Positions 8,204 through 19,174 of a DNA stretch of 64,000 nucleotides are shown piece by piece. Numbering within the stretch: the first letter of the stretch is position 1; each line of letters opens with the position of its first letter. Position numbers and translations under genes: made by a program. The notes beneath the pieces were generated by a model. That model was not told the origin of the DNA and did no database searches. It was given only the letters and a program-made list of their open reading frames with translations. The DNA is from Mikania micrantha (taxonomy: Eukaryota; Streptophyta; Magnoliopsida; Asterales; Asteraceae). The DNA lies in assembly GCA_009363875.1 (NCBI GenBank), contig CM018697.1, forward strand, positions 49,307,484-49,371,483. Reading direction: 5' to 3'.

Positions 8204-10743
8204 TCTGAGATGCAGACAGAGACTGTTGCTGCTGATGATGATCAAAGTGAATCTTCTGATACAGAGTCAGAATATGAGATGGTTCAGGAAGGAAATCAGA
8301 TGGTGAAAAGACGGAAGAGAAAATTTGTTGAAAAGGATGCTGAAGAGAAGGAAGAGAAAGATGATCCTATTTTCATACCTGATGAACCTGAATCTTCTAA
8401 ACCAAAGAAGATTAAGAGAATGGCCAAGAGAGGGCCTTATGAGAAAATAAAGACAAAGACTGATAAGACCATTGTGTCTTCACCTTTGATTGTTTCTTCA
8501 GTTCCTGCTTCTGTTTCTCCAGTTGTTACTACATCAGTTTCTATTCTTGATTCACCAGTTATTACTTCAGTTTCTGTGACTACTACTCATGTTTCCACTG
8601 TACAAACTCCTGAGTTTGTACATGTAGCTTCTTTCTCACCATTGTTTGTGGAGACTACTACTGTATCTACATCATTGCCCGAGACTTCTATTCCTCAGGA
8701 TTCAATTCCTAGAGATGACTTATTTTCAGGACTTGATGTCTGGGTGATATCAATTTCACTGTGAATTATGATGATACAGATCTTAAAAGAAGACTGTCTA
8801 TGCTTTCAAAGGAATTTGAAGAGTATAAGAAGAACAAATCATCTTCTTCTAGTTCTGGGCTGAATGAGTTAAAAACTCAAATGGATTTGATGATGAAGTG
8901 GAAAGAAGAAGAGGTTGCTGAGAAGAAAGTGATGAAAGATAAAATTTCTGAGTTGGAGTTTTTGGTCAAGCTACAATATGAAGATATTATTGATCTGAAG
9001 AATGAAAACACTGATTTAAGATTCAAGATCAAAGAGTTGGAATCAAAAGTCACAAAGTCTGAAGCATCTAGTTCAAAAGTTGATCAAGTGATTGTTGATA
9101 TTGATGCAGAAGAAGAAAAGGTTGTGAAGGTAGAGAAGGTAGAAGAAGAAGAGGATGAAGAAGCGGTTGATTATGGAGATACTGATGTTGATGAACATCC
9201 AGATGATTTTGATTATCATGGTGATGATGAGACTGATGGTGATGGTGCTGGTTGTGTTGATAGAGGTGCTGGTGGTTTGAATGAAATTACTGGAGCTATC
9301 ATTGTTTATTCTCCTCCAAAGCTTTCTACTGATGTTGTTCCAGTTTCTTCTGTAGCTTCAGATAGGGCTAAGGATTGTATGACTGTTGAATTTGAAGATT
9401 TGGACTTAATAGAATATCCTAAAGGGATTCTTGATTACTCTCTGCCTACTTTTCTTGATTTATTTAAAATGCATTCTGATATAGATTTGCAGAGAAACAT
9501 TGTTGAAATTCAAGTGAATCAAGAAATAGAAGAAGGAGAAATTATTGGAGATTATTCTGTTCAAGATTTTCAAGAGTTTATAGAAGATGATGATGATTTG
9601 ATTTTTGATTTTGAACAAGATGAAGATGATGAGGTTTCTGATTATGATAAAGATATTATTGATGAAGAGTTGCTGAATTTGAATACTTTAAAGAAAATTT
9701 TTGAAGTTGGAAGTATGTCAAGCACAACTCTGAATCCAGTTAAAGTAAAGACAAACATGGATTTTTGGAATGAGTTTCAAGATGAAACAAAATATATTAT
9801 TGATCACTTGCATTCTTTCAAGATTATGAGGGAAGTGTATGAAGATAAAGATCCAGACAACCTAACTAAACAATCTACAAAGTTTAAGATTGGATCTAAA
9901 TCCAAGATGATTGGAAGGATTATTAGTTATGGTTATTTTCATTACATTCCTGGAAGTTTGTCTGATAAAGGTTGTTATGTAGTAAAACGGGTTGATGGAT
10001 GCCAATATTTTGGAAAGGCTACTGATTTGATGAGTCTACCAACTTTTGAATGCAAAGATCTTTCAAGATTAAGAATGATAAAGCCTATTCAGACTCGACA
10101 CAATGAAAATTTTGAGAATTTGTTAAAAAAAGAAGCCCGTTTTGGATGGAGTTTGTTATCTCCTCAGTTCAGAGAAAGATTCAAAGGATATGAAAAGCCA
10201 AACGTTTTCAAAAGACCAAGATTAAAGAAGATTGAACAAGATTGGAATCCATACTTTAAATTTTGGTTTTATGATGAAAGAACTTCAGAAGGTGTGATTG
10301 TGTTGAAGCAGGAAGATAACTGGAGGGTGATACGAATGCTTGATCCTATATGGATTGTGAATTGCTCTAGAGATGATATTATTTTGTTGAATTCATCTCA
10401 GATATATGCTGAAGATGGATATCATGATGTGGGAGTAAGTTTTACAGACATGGCAATTCAATATCAAACCATTGCACAAATGTGTTTTACTTTGGGAATA
10501 CATTCTGGTTGCAATTGGAATGATGTGAATTATCTTTATACTGAGTTGATGCAAGTGCAAAAGGAGAGAGATGCTAGAGATTATAGATTGGAAGCAGAAA
10601 GACTTGCGAAGATACCACGTTCGGTGGTGATACGAGCGGTGGATAATGTGGTTGCTGAAGTTGGTGAATCGAGTGGATTAAAAGACAAAGTTGAAGAATC
10701 AATTGAAGATAAAGTTGAAGAAATAACTGAAGTCAAAGATTGA
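8204..10743 (+). pseudogene. Copia extra ORF, 3' portion, with one frameshift
   Basis: Continues the frame of 3608-4588: acidic and Lys-rich segment (SESSDTESEYEM, KRRKRKF), then a Ser/Thr/Val-rich stretch. That frame ends at TGA 8762-8764. A shift near 8737-8745 leads into a 660-codon frame (8761-10743) with a coiled-coil-like Lys/Glu region (about 8790-9060), a strongly acidic region (EEEEDEEA, 9145-9170; EDDDDLIFDFEQDEDD, near 9585), and a C-terminal globular part rich in W, F and Y (9750-10540). The last 30 codons are charged (VEESIEDKVEEI). The combined ORF would be about 1,170 codons. I know no family with a function for it. The layout (N-terminal domain, low-complexity, coiled coil, C-terminal domain) is compatible with a structural or interaction protein; that is inference. 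Confidence 0.65.
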
Positions 10744-10763
10744 AGATTTTGATAGCAAACATT

Positions 10764-10774
10764 TAGGGGGAGTT
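10764..10774 (+). other. Copia polypurine tract
   Basis: TAGGGGGAGTT immediately precedes the LTR start TGTTAGTGCA at 10775. It is the expected primer for plus-strand synthesis. Confidence 0.8.
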
Positions 10775-11239
10775 TGTTAGTGCATATTTGAAATGGTTTG
10801 CTATTCAAAAGTTGTATTTATTTTGAATTGTAAAGGGTTCGGCTAGGTTTGTCAAGGTTCGTTTGGCCCACGAACCTAGGCAGGTTCGGCGAACCTATAA
10901 CCTGGAATAGTTTCGTTTGTCAAACCTAAAGGTTCGTATAGCAAACCTTAGGGTTCGGCTCTCGAACCTAAGGTTCGCTGGTTTTGTTACTATATATAGT
11001 CGTTTTGTTTGTTATTTCAGTAGATTTTTTGCTGAGTGCTTTAGAGAGATCTGCTGATATTCTCTGTGTGAGAAGTTTGTTAGATTGAGTGATCTTGTAA
11101 TCATTTGTTGATAATACAAGAAGTTTTTATTGAATTGCTTGTGTTCTTGAATTTCATACATATCAACTATGGATTCCGCACGTAGTAGATAGTTTGTAGA
11201 ACTTGTATTTCGATCCTGAACGGTTTCACCAAACCTACA
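10775..11239 (+). mobile_element. Copia 3' LTR (465 bp)
   Basis: Starts TGTTAGTGCATATTTG right after the polypurine tract and ends AAACCTACA (TG...CA ends). A GGTTCG/CGAACC cluster (10833-10985) lies just upstream of a TATA box (TATATATAG, 10991-10999). The host Tekay LTR resumes at GAGTTCGGAAG. The partner 5' LTR is off-window, so age cannot be estimated here. Confidence 0.85.
10833..10999 (+). promoter_or_regulatory. Copia LTR promoter: GGTTCG/CGAACC cluster plus TATA box
   Basis: Nine or so GGTTCG/CGAACC motifs in both orientations, including GGTTCGGCGAACC as an inverted repeat, end a few bases before TATATATAG at 10991-10999. This arrangement suggests promoter-proximal binding sites. The same motif arrays recur in the element's internal spacer. 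Confidence 0.6.
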
Positions 11240-11891
11240 GAGTTCGGAAGAAATGAGAGAAAGCCGAACAAATAAGCTGGGTTGGCTTTTTAAAGAATTT
11301 TCGATCTGCATGGCCTTCGCGTACCACGGAGGCCGATCAAAATATTTTATCGCGTACCGCGATGGGATTCGGGAGTCTCGACTCCCGGTTTGCGCCGCGT
11401 ACCGCGATGGGTCCTTTTCCTTGTTTTTCGATTTCGTTGATACGATTTCGCTCGTACTTGATTCCTACGTTTATCCTAAACATCAAATGCACGTTTAAAC
11501 ATATAAATACAAAGTAGCACATAAGTTTGATTGATCACCAACGTTCGTGAGACTCGTGTGTGTGTTTTGATAATTCATCGAATTATCTTTGATCGTTTGT
11601 GTTGGTGTGTAACGAAGTGTTTGCACGCTTGATTAATCCTAATCAACGTGTAATGCACAATTCAATAACTCCTCGAATTATTGTCTTGTGTTAGTGTTGT
11701 GTTTGCCACACTTGGTTTCCAAAACCAATGTGCAATGCAATGTACGATTCGATAGTTCCTCGAACTATCGTTTCGTAGTCTTTTGTGTTCAACTCATCTA
11801 ATTAACAAAATTAAATGAAATGCAACAAGTATGAATGTGAAATGTAAAGAAAGTAAGAGTTGCAATTTATCTGAAATTGCCGGGTGTCACA
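11240..11891 (-). mobile_element. Tekay T LTR1, truncated fragment (652 bp)
   Basis: Matches the sense-5' part of LTR2 and LTR3 up to GAGTTCGGAAG, where the Copia element is inserted. The first CGCGTACCGCG copy is mutated to GCGTACCACGG (11319). The rest of this LTR should lie left of the Copia 5' LTR outside the window. Confidence 0.85.
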
Positions 11892-12031
11892 TCATCCCCT
11901 TGTTGAAAGAAATTTCGTCCCGAAATTTGGTTGTTGTTGGTGGTGTTTGAGAAACAAGAGTGTTTGAGAAGCAAAAATTTTCTGGTTGTCACATCATCCC
12001 CTTGTTGAAAGAAATTTCGTCCCGAAATTTA
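11885..12031 (-). repeat. Duplicated polypurine tract / LTR edge of internal region 1
   Basis: A 45-bp segment (TGTCACATCATCCCC then GAAATTTCGTCCCGAAATTT) occurs at 11885-11929 and again at 11987-12031. On the minus strand each copy reads hairpin AAATTTCGGGACGAAATTT, AAGGGGATGA, then the LTR-start-like TGTGACA. Only the 11885 copy is followed by a full LTR. The arrangement is identical at 19654-19800, so it pre-dates the tandem. Confidence 0.8.
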
Positions 12032-13459
12032 TTTGTTGTTGTCGGCGTTCGACGTTGTTTGCTTGAAGACATGGGGATATTTGCGCATCATCTGATCTTC
12101 ACGCTCCCACGTGAATTCAGGTCCGCGTTTCGAGTTCCATCGAACTTTGACAATGGGTATCTTGCTCTGTTTGAGTTGTTTGACCTCACGGTCCATGATT
12201 TCAACCGGTTCTTCCACGAACCGTAGCTGTTCATCCACCTGGATCTCATCCAGTGGGACAATAAGTGTTTCGTCAGATAGACACTTTTTCAAGTTTGAGA
12301 CGTGAAACACGTTGTGAACTCCATCGAGTTCGGCTGGTAAGTTGAGTTGGTATGCCACTGGACCAATCCTTTTCAGGATCTCGAATGGTCCAATATACTG
12401 TGGGTTCAATTTGCCTCGTTTACCGAAACGAATGACGCCTTTCCAGGGTGAAACTTTCAGAAGGACTTTATCTCCTACCTGAAATTCTAGAGGCTTTCGG
12501 CGTTTGTCGGCATAGCTCTTTTGACGATCTCGAGCGGCTGCCATGCGGTTTTTAATTTGCACGATTTTCTCCGTCGTTTCGTGTACAAGTTCCGGGCCAG
12601 TGAGCTGACTGTCGCCCACCTCCGCCCAGCAGATGGGTGATCGGCATTTCCTGCCATAGAGTGCCTCAAAAGGCGCTGCCTTGATACTGGTGTGGTAGCT
12701 GTTGTTGTAGGAAAACTCCACCAACGGCAGGTGAGTTTCCCAGCTGTTACCAAAGTCTACTACGCACGCTCGTAGCATGTCTTCAAGAGTTTGTATCGTG
12801 CGTTCACTCTGGCCATCAGTTTGTGGGTGGTATGCTGTACTCATATCCAACCGGGTGCCAAATGACTTTTGCAATGATTTCCAGAAGTTAGAAGTGAATC
12901 TGGCGTCTCGATCTGAAATAATGGAGATTGGCACTCCATGTCGCGAGACTACTTCTTTAACATAGATTCTGGCCAGCTTTTCCATTTTGTCATTTTCCTT
13001 GATCGCAAGGAAATGTGCTGACTTGGTCAGTCGGTCCACAATTACCCAAATTGTGTCACATCCACTAGGTGTTCGGGGTAATTTGGTAATGAAATCCTTG
13101 GAGATTTGTTCCCATTTCCACATGGGGATCTCGGGTTGTGTGAGTAATCCAGAGGGTTTCTGGTAGTCGATCTTGACTTTGGCACAAGTCAAGCACTTGC
13201 CCACGTAGGTGGCGATGTCGGCTTTCATGTGTGGCCACCAGTAAAGTACCTTCAGATCGTGATACATCTTATCAGATCCAGGGTGAATGGAATATCGGGA
13301 TTTGTGAGCCTCGTCCATCACAAGGTCTCGTAAATTTCCATGATGTGGAACCCAGATGCGTTCCATGAAATAAAGTAAGCCATCGGCTTTTTCCGTAAGT
13401 TGTTGTTCCATTCCCCTTAGTGATTCAGCCGCTAAGTTTTCAGGTTTCAGTGCCTCCAC
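12029..13459 (-). pseudogene. Tekay T internal 1: integrase with chromodomain-type C-terminus
   Basis: 476 codons open up to the TAG at 13457-13459 boundary with the RT segment; the homologous codon in internal 2 is CAG, so this is a C-to-T nonsense change. Integrase zinc motif (HKSRYSIHPGSDKMYHDLK ... CLTCAKVK), core aspartates in the DFITKLP and SDRDARF blocks, and glutamate in DGQSERTIQ. The C-terminus has VFHVSNLKKCL and VKVRWNSKRGPEFTWE, the Tekay-type chromodomain that guides integration to heterochromatin. In internal 2 the first aspartate block reads MDF where this copy has KDF. Confidence 0.85.
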
Positions 13460-15250
13460 CTAGGCATCACGTATCTGTTCAGGGAGGTTGGGAAGGATTG
13501 TGAGCTGTAAAGCTCGTACCCTCTTGGGTTTCGAAGTGTTTTTCCGGCTTAGAGCATCGGCCACCACATTGGCCTTCCCTGGGTGATACTTGATAGCACA
13601 CTCATAGTCGTTTAGGAGTTCGAGCCAGCGACGCTGTCGCATGTTTAGTTCCTTCTGCTCGAATATGTGTTGGAGACTCTTATGATCAGTGTATATCGTA
13701 CACTTTGTACCATACAGGTAGTGCCTCCAGATCTTGAGTGCAAATACCACGGCTCCAAGTTCCAAGTCGTGGGTGGTGTAGTTCTTCTCGTGGACTTTCA
13801 GTTGTCGAGAAGCATATGCGATCACCTTTTCTCGCTGCATTAGCACACAGCCGAGTCCTTGTATCGAGGCATCGCAATATACTACGAAGTCATCCGTTCC
13901 ATCAGGAAGTGATAAGATAGGTGCACTACAGAGCTTCTGCTTGAGAAGTTGGAATGCAGCTTCTTGTTTGTCAGTCCAGAGATACTTCTTGTCCTTATGG
14001 GTTAGGGTTGTAAGGGGTTGTGCTATCTTTGAAAATCCTTCGATAAATCGTCGATAATAGCCTGCCAAGCCTAGGAATTGTCGCACCTCAGTTGGGGTCT
14101 TTGGTGCTTCCCAGTTCTTCATTGCCTCTATCTTAGATTTATCCACATGAATCCCTTGTTCATTAACAACATGTCCCAAAAATTGGACTTCTCGAATCCA
14201 GAAGTCGCACTTTGAGAGTTTAGCGTACAACTTCTCTTTCCGGAGTAGTTCGAGAGCCAATTGAAGATGCTCTTTGTGTTCCTCCTGGGTTTTGGAGTAG
14301 ATGAGAATATCATCTATGAAGACAATGATGAACTTGTCGAGGTATGGTTTGCACACTCTATTCATGAGATCCATGAATACTGCGGGTGCGTTTGTCAGCC
14401 CAAACGGCATAACCAAGAACACATAATGGCCATACCGAGTGCGAAAAGCAGTCTTGGAGATATCTTCCTCCTGAATCCTCAACTGATGGTACCCAGATCG
14501 CAGATCGATCTTAGAGTAATAACTCGATCCTTGAAGTTGATCGAACAAATCGTCAATGCGAGGTAAGGGGTAACGGTTTTTGATCGTCACTTTGTTCAAT
14601 TCCCGATAGTCAATGCACATACGGAAAGTGCCATCCTTCTTCTTTACAAACAAGACCGGTGCTCCCCAGGGTGAGAAGCTTGGTCTGATGAAACCCTTGT
14701 CCAGCAACTCCTGCAGCTGGTAAGACAGTTCCTGCATCTCCGAAGGTGCCAGTCGATATGGTGCTCGTGCAATAGGCGCTGCTCCCGGCACAAGGTCTAT
14801 GCGGAACTCCACTTGTCGAGGTGGTGGTAGTCCTGGTAGATCCTCAGGGAATACGTCGGGATAGTCGCATACGACCGGGATGTCTTCTATTTTCTTCTCC
14901 TCTTCAGTCTTGTCGGTGATAAGCGCCAGAATGGCTGTGTATCCCTCTCGTAAACATTTGTGGGCTTCCATGCACGAGATGATGTTCAGAGGAGTGTCAC
15001 TCCTTTCGCCCTTGATATCTAGAGTTTCTCCGCCAGAGAGAGGTATGCACACAACCTTGTCGTGGCAGATGATTTCAACTTGGTTTTCAGACAACCAATC
15101 CATGCCCACTACCACATCAAAACTGCCTGGTGTAATCGGCATGAGGTCAATCTTAAATTTGTGGCCTGCTAGCTCTAAAGTGCATTCTTTAAGAATGTGC
15201 TTAGTCACAATCAATTTACCATCAGCTAGCTCTACTGTATATTCAACATC
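13460..15250 (-). pseudogene. Tekay T internal 1: protease C-part, reverse transcriptase, RNase H
   Basis: Open on the minus strand between the gag stop (15251) and the nonsense codon at 13460. Protease C-terminal motif VVVGMDWLSENQ. RT from about LLDKGFIRPSFSPWGAP through FRMCIDYRELN, KIDLRSGYHQ, FLVMPFGLTNAPAVF and catalytic FIDDILIYS. RNase H has VYCDASIQGLGCVL, YTDHKSLQHI and ADALSRK. Sequence is almost the same as internal 2. It would be one gag-pro-pol polyprotein without the two nonsense changes. Confidence 0.85.
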
Positions 15251-16674
15251 TTAGGGTGTTGGGGTAATAGTAAGTATCTCACTAAAATCCTTAGGTATAA
15301 AGCTTTTCTCAGCTCCAGTATCAAACAACACAGATGCATAACTATCGTTTAAGAGATACGTACCGGTTGCAAGGTTGGGATCCCTCCTGGCCTCCTTGGC
15401 CCCAATCACGAAGGCTTGTCCCCTCGTGCCATTGTTCCCATTATTGTTCGGTTGGTTGTTGTTGTTTTTCAGGTACGGGCAGTCCTTCTTGAAGTGCCCT
15501 GGTTTTCCACATTCGAAGCAGCCCTTTGGTGCTTCAAGTTGTTGCTGTTGTTGGGGTTGTGGGGTCTTTGCAAGTAGTTCACCCCTGCAGTCTTTAGCTG
15601 CATGTCCCCCTTTTCCACAGCGCTGGCATTGAAAGCGGCAACACTGACCCTGTGCATGGTGGACGTTGCACTTGTGGCATTTAGGGTGTTTCCCAGCATA
15701 ACCTCCTTGGTTCTGGGTGGTTGGGATGGGTGGGGCATAAGCTTGGGTTGATCCAAACTTACGTTGCTGTGGTGGTGGTTGAAGAGTGGAAGTCTTGTTC
15801 AGGGTGTCATCCCACTTTCGTTTGCCCTTGTCGTTAGTTGTGGTCACAGCACCACGAGGCGGCAAGAGTCCTTGTGCGACAGCTGAATCGGTGAGCTTGT
15901 GAGTTAGTCGCACTGTTTGTTGCATGGTGATGGGATCAGCAGAAAGTACCATGCCCTGAATTTGAGGTGGTAGTCCCTCAATGTACTTCTCTATGTGCTT
16001 GAAAGGTGGGTTTGCCATTTCCGGGCACAGGTTTGCCAGCTCATAAGATCGAGCCGTGTAAGCCTCGACCTCGGAACCAACCATCTTGTGGTTCCAAAAC
16101 TCAGTCTCAAGTTTCTGCACCTCACCACGAGGGCAGTACTCGCGGTTCAACATTTGCTTAAAGTTATCCCAGGGTAGAGCGTTGGCTGCATCCAGCCCTA
16201 GGTTCTGAACGTTGGCATTCCACCAAGTGAGGGCAGCTCCCTCGAATGTCCCTGCAGCGAACTTGACCCTGTCCTCGTTCCTGCAGTTGCTCATGGCGAA
16301 GGCTGATTCTGCCTTCTCAATCCAACGTAATAGCCCAACGGCACCCTCTGTACCGCTGAAGGAGTGGGGTTTGCAATCCAGGAACATCTTGAACGTGCAG
16401 AGAGGTGGGTTAGGATTTGCTCCTGATATATGCAAAGAGTAGAGTTGGGTAAGTATCGGGTAAACGTGTTGAATTGGAAACAAGTGATTGTGATGCAAGG
16501 TGAATATGAAAAGGATTCTTCACCTTGGTTCAGTGGGTTTTGGTTACGGGCAGCTTCCCGTGCAGCAAGTACCTCCTCAACCCGTTCGTTGATGAGGGCG
16601 TTCAACTCAGCTTGAGTCAGGTTGATGTTTCCACGTCCACCCGCATTCCTGCGTCCTCCACGTCTTCCAGCCAT
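15251..16674 (-). pseudogene. Tekay T internal 1: gag and start of protease, with a predicted 101-bp intron
   Basis: Best start is the ATG at 16674 (MAGRRGGRRNAGG), with an upstream in-frame ATG at 16683. The first frame encodes an Arg/Gly N-terminus and a helical segment (LNALINERVEEVLAAREA). At 16523 the coding sense jumps, across a GT...AG segment 16523-16423, to the frame of the capsid part (CTFKMFLDCKPHSFSGTEG, LTWWNANVQ). Two CCHC zinc knuckles follow (CQRCGKGGHAAKDC and CFECGKPGHFKKDC), then the protease DTGAEKSF. The ORF ends at TAA 15251-15253, a T-to-A change from TTA in internal 2. Confidence 0.8.
16423..16523 (-). other. Predicted 101-bp gag intron, internal 1
   Basis: Minus strand: CCAAG|GTGAAGAATCC at 16524/16523 and GCATATATCAG|GAGCAAATCC at 16423/16422. 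A ATACTTACCC branch-like sequence and a pyrimidine-rich run precede the AG. Length is 3n+2. Splicing joins CAA-G to GA-GCA, giving continuous gag reading; retention reads on in another frame with no homology to gag. Confidence 0.6.
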
Positions 16675-16950
16675 GATCTTCATAGCGAGAATAAGTGTTA
16701 GTGTTTGCCCAATGACTAATGTAGTGTGTGCGGTAGGTACTCGTGAGGAACATGTAGAGCGATCGGCTTCCACCGTCGCGTGTAGTCACATGCGGTGACG
16801 ATGATGACGCCATTTGCTATGGTGCGCGTAATAAGCGTGTGTGTACAATCATGTATGCCAGTATCACAATACTAAGCACTAAGTGTTGTGTGGAGACTAG
16901 TGGTTATAGACTAAGTTCACTAAATGCAAACCTAATTCGCAATAACCGGA

Positions 16951-16973
16951 GTCTCTGAGGCTTATCCGGAATC
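16951..16973 (-). other. Altered primer binding site of internal 1
   Basis: Internal 2 has the normal TGGTATCAGAG (complement of initiator tRNA-Met 3' end) here. Internal 1 has the same flanks (TCTCTGA ... ATCTGTCGCACC on the plus strand) but the 7 bp ATACCA-A region is replaced by about 14 bp (GGCTTATCCGGA core). No tRNA complement remains that I can recognise. Confidence 0.75.
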
Positions 16974-17364
16974 TGTCGCACCCCGATAAATCCCGTCCCT
17001 TCCGGGGCGCGAGCGGCGGCAAATTGTCAGGATCGTAGTCTCCGGTCACACAACATGCGAGACCTATATGTCTGGTTTCATACATACGTCCAATAACTTG
17101 GATAAAACAGTTTGTAAAATCAGAGTTGCGGAAGTAAAATATAAGTTAACAAAACAGTTTAACATTCATGGGTTGCGGAAGCATTAACTTAAAACAGTTT
17201 TCAAAACAACACAAGTTTAATGTTTGCGGAAGCGATTAAAGATGGTTTGATAATACAAAAGTAACACGATCAATATTTAAATATTATCAAATGGCCTAAG
17301 ACACTACAGTAGATGCATGGACTCCATCCTAGCATCCTAGTCCTTGTGCACGTGCCTTAGTTAC

Positions 17365-17890
17365 CTGAGAAAACATGCGAGTAAAGAGTCAACACAAAGG
17401 TTGGTGAGAGCACATGTTTGTAATCAGCAGTAAACATCAAAATGTTTAAAGTAAATTTTGCAGGTCTATTTTTCAATACAATGCAATATCAATTGGTAGC
17501 TAGTCAATATGTGTTATATCATATGCGGGTTCGTAACCGAAGCTAACATGCTGCCTCCCTCCAAGTCCATCCAAGACATGGCAAATGTTGTTTGGTCAAT
17601 TATGCACTGTTCTGACCTCCAGTCGAGGTGGCCATACGGCTCGCAACAGTGGGGCTTGTCAGGCCCAAATAGTACTATTCAGAATTACCATGCTGAGCGC
17701 TACGCGCTATTAACGGTTCGAGGTGTGTTTAATGAGGACTTATCAGTTTTGTGGATGAATGCCACACATATGCATATACGACATTAGCATGTACAAAAAT
17801 AACCAAAAGTGTGTAAGTTGTTCAAAACAGTTGTATGCAATGTTTTCTCTCCCAAAGGTAGAAAATGTAAAAAGGGGCCGTGAACTCGCC
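17365..17890 (-). other. Predicted LTR intron-like module, Tekay T LTR2
   Basis: Donor block on the minus strand is CAG|GCGAGTTC (a GC-type donor) followed by GGCCCCTTTTT and later GGGAG. In the middle is a conserved GC-rich segment with AATAGTACTATTTGGG (about 17667-17682). The acceptor block is CTCACCAACCTTTGTGTTGAC, then a U-rich run and TTTTCTCAG. The same parts occur in LTR3 at 25127-25652. Confidence 0.5.
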
Positions 17891-19064
17891 TGATTAGCAG
17901 TTCCGGTTAATGTGTGAATGTTCGCGTCTGCGAGAGCTAGCACCTGCTAGTATGCACCCATAACCAGATAGGTGTGAGTATGTGTTTTGTGGTGTGTTGT
18001 ATCCCATACAACTCCAAGTGTCGGTGTGCTCAACCGAGTGCGTGTGTTAACTAGTGAGAGTCGACGAATCGTTGGTGACACGATTGTTGTGTTTATGTGC
18101 CTTGATGCACATAAGACACCCAAAATGCATCCTATGACTCATATCACATAAGTTACCATTTTTAGAAACTTTCCAATTTAGGAAAGTGTGGTTATGAAAT
18201 CCCATTTCACAACACTAATGACTTCCAATATGTTTACAAAATATGTTTAAACCCTTAAAACATGTCGTTTGCGCATAAATCACTATTTATGCCGTTTTGC
18301 ACAAATAAAGTTTCCTAAAATAGTAAGTGTCGGTTTGAATGCTCGTTTTCACAAATTAAAGTTTCCAATATGCTTAGAAATCATTTCTAAACATATTTGA
18401 ACAATCAAAGTTCATCAAATCTTTCAAAAACATCGAAAGCCCTTTTTAGATTTACAAAAGTTTCTATTTATAGTAAGTCTCTACGAAACCAAGTTTTTGA
18501 CAAAATCGAATATCCCAATGTGTTTCTAAACACTCCAATACACATTTAACAACATCTAAACATGTCTAATATGTCTAGATCATCACAAATCCAAAACTTG
18601 CACATAAAAGTTTCCTTTTATGGCAAGTCTGTCCAAATCATCATCAAATCAAACCTAACTTAACCAAAACTCAATTCCAACATTTCTAAACACTAACATC
18701 AGTAAATCTATAGCATCAACTCAACAAATTTTCAACAAAATCGTGCATAATGGTCACATGGAGTTGCATGTGGGTTTTCACCCATTGCATGTACGATCTA
18801 ACTATTGATAAACACAAGAAACTACCTTAGAGCTTCAGATTGATGTTGAAAAGCTTCTGATGGTGACGATCCACCGATTCGATGGCTGTTCCAAGCTTGT
18901 GGATGATCCTCAACGCCTTCCTTGTGCTTCGATGACTTCCACACTCTAAGGATAGCTCCCAATGATGATTCCAGGGATTGAAGCTTGCTCCAGATGGGTT
19001 TTGGTCGAGAATTTGGGTGGGATTTCGTAAGAAATGAGAGAAAGCCGAACAAATAAGCTGGGTT

Positions 19065-19174
19065 GGCTTTTTAAAGAATTTTCGATCTGCATGGCCTTCG
19101 CGTACCGCGGAGGCCGATCAAAATATTTTATCGCGTACCGCGAAGCCTTTCGCCGAGGGACCGTCGCGTACCGC
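19065..19174 (-). promoter_or_regulatory. Promoter-proximal CGCGGTACGCG cluster and TATA-like box, LTR2
   Basis: Three copies of the near-palindrome CGCGGTACGCG (minus strand) lie within 110 bp upstream of TTTAAAAAGCC. LTR3 has four copies and LTR1 three, differing by which spacer is missing. Confidence 0.6.

Larger units (their letters stand above)
1..11239 (+). mobile_element. Ty1/copia (SIRE-like) LTR retrotransposon, 3' part
   Basis: The window opens inside the reverse transcriptase; gag, protease, integrase and 5' LTR lie outside. In order: RT-RNase H (2-1453), AT-rich spacer with GGTTCG clusters, a large extra ORF (3608-4588 and 8204-10743) in the position where SIRE-type elements carry an env-like ORF, polypurine tract and 3' LTR (10775-11239). 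A solo LTR (4589-8198) is nested in the extra ORF. The element is inserted in a Tekay LTR: its 3' LTR is followed by GAGTT, which uninterrupted Tekay LTR3 shows at the same place (near 26783). The matching left duplication is outside the window. Confidence 0.85.

Noticed and set aside
14261..14566. Plus-strand ORFs across Tekay T (for example 14261-14566 and 22646-23110)
   Set aside because: Antisense shadows of the RT and protease region with no homology of their own.
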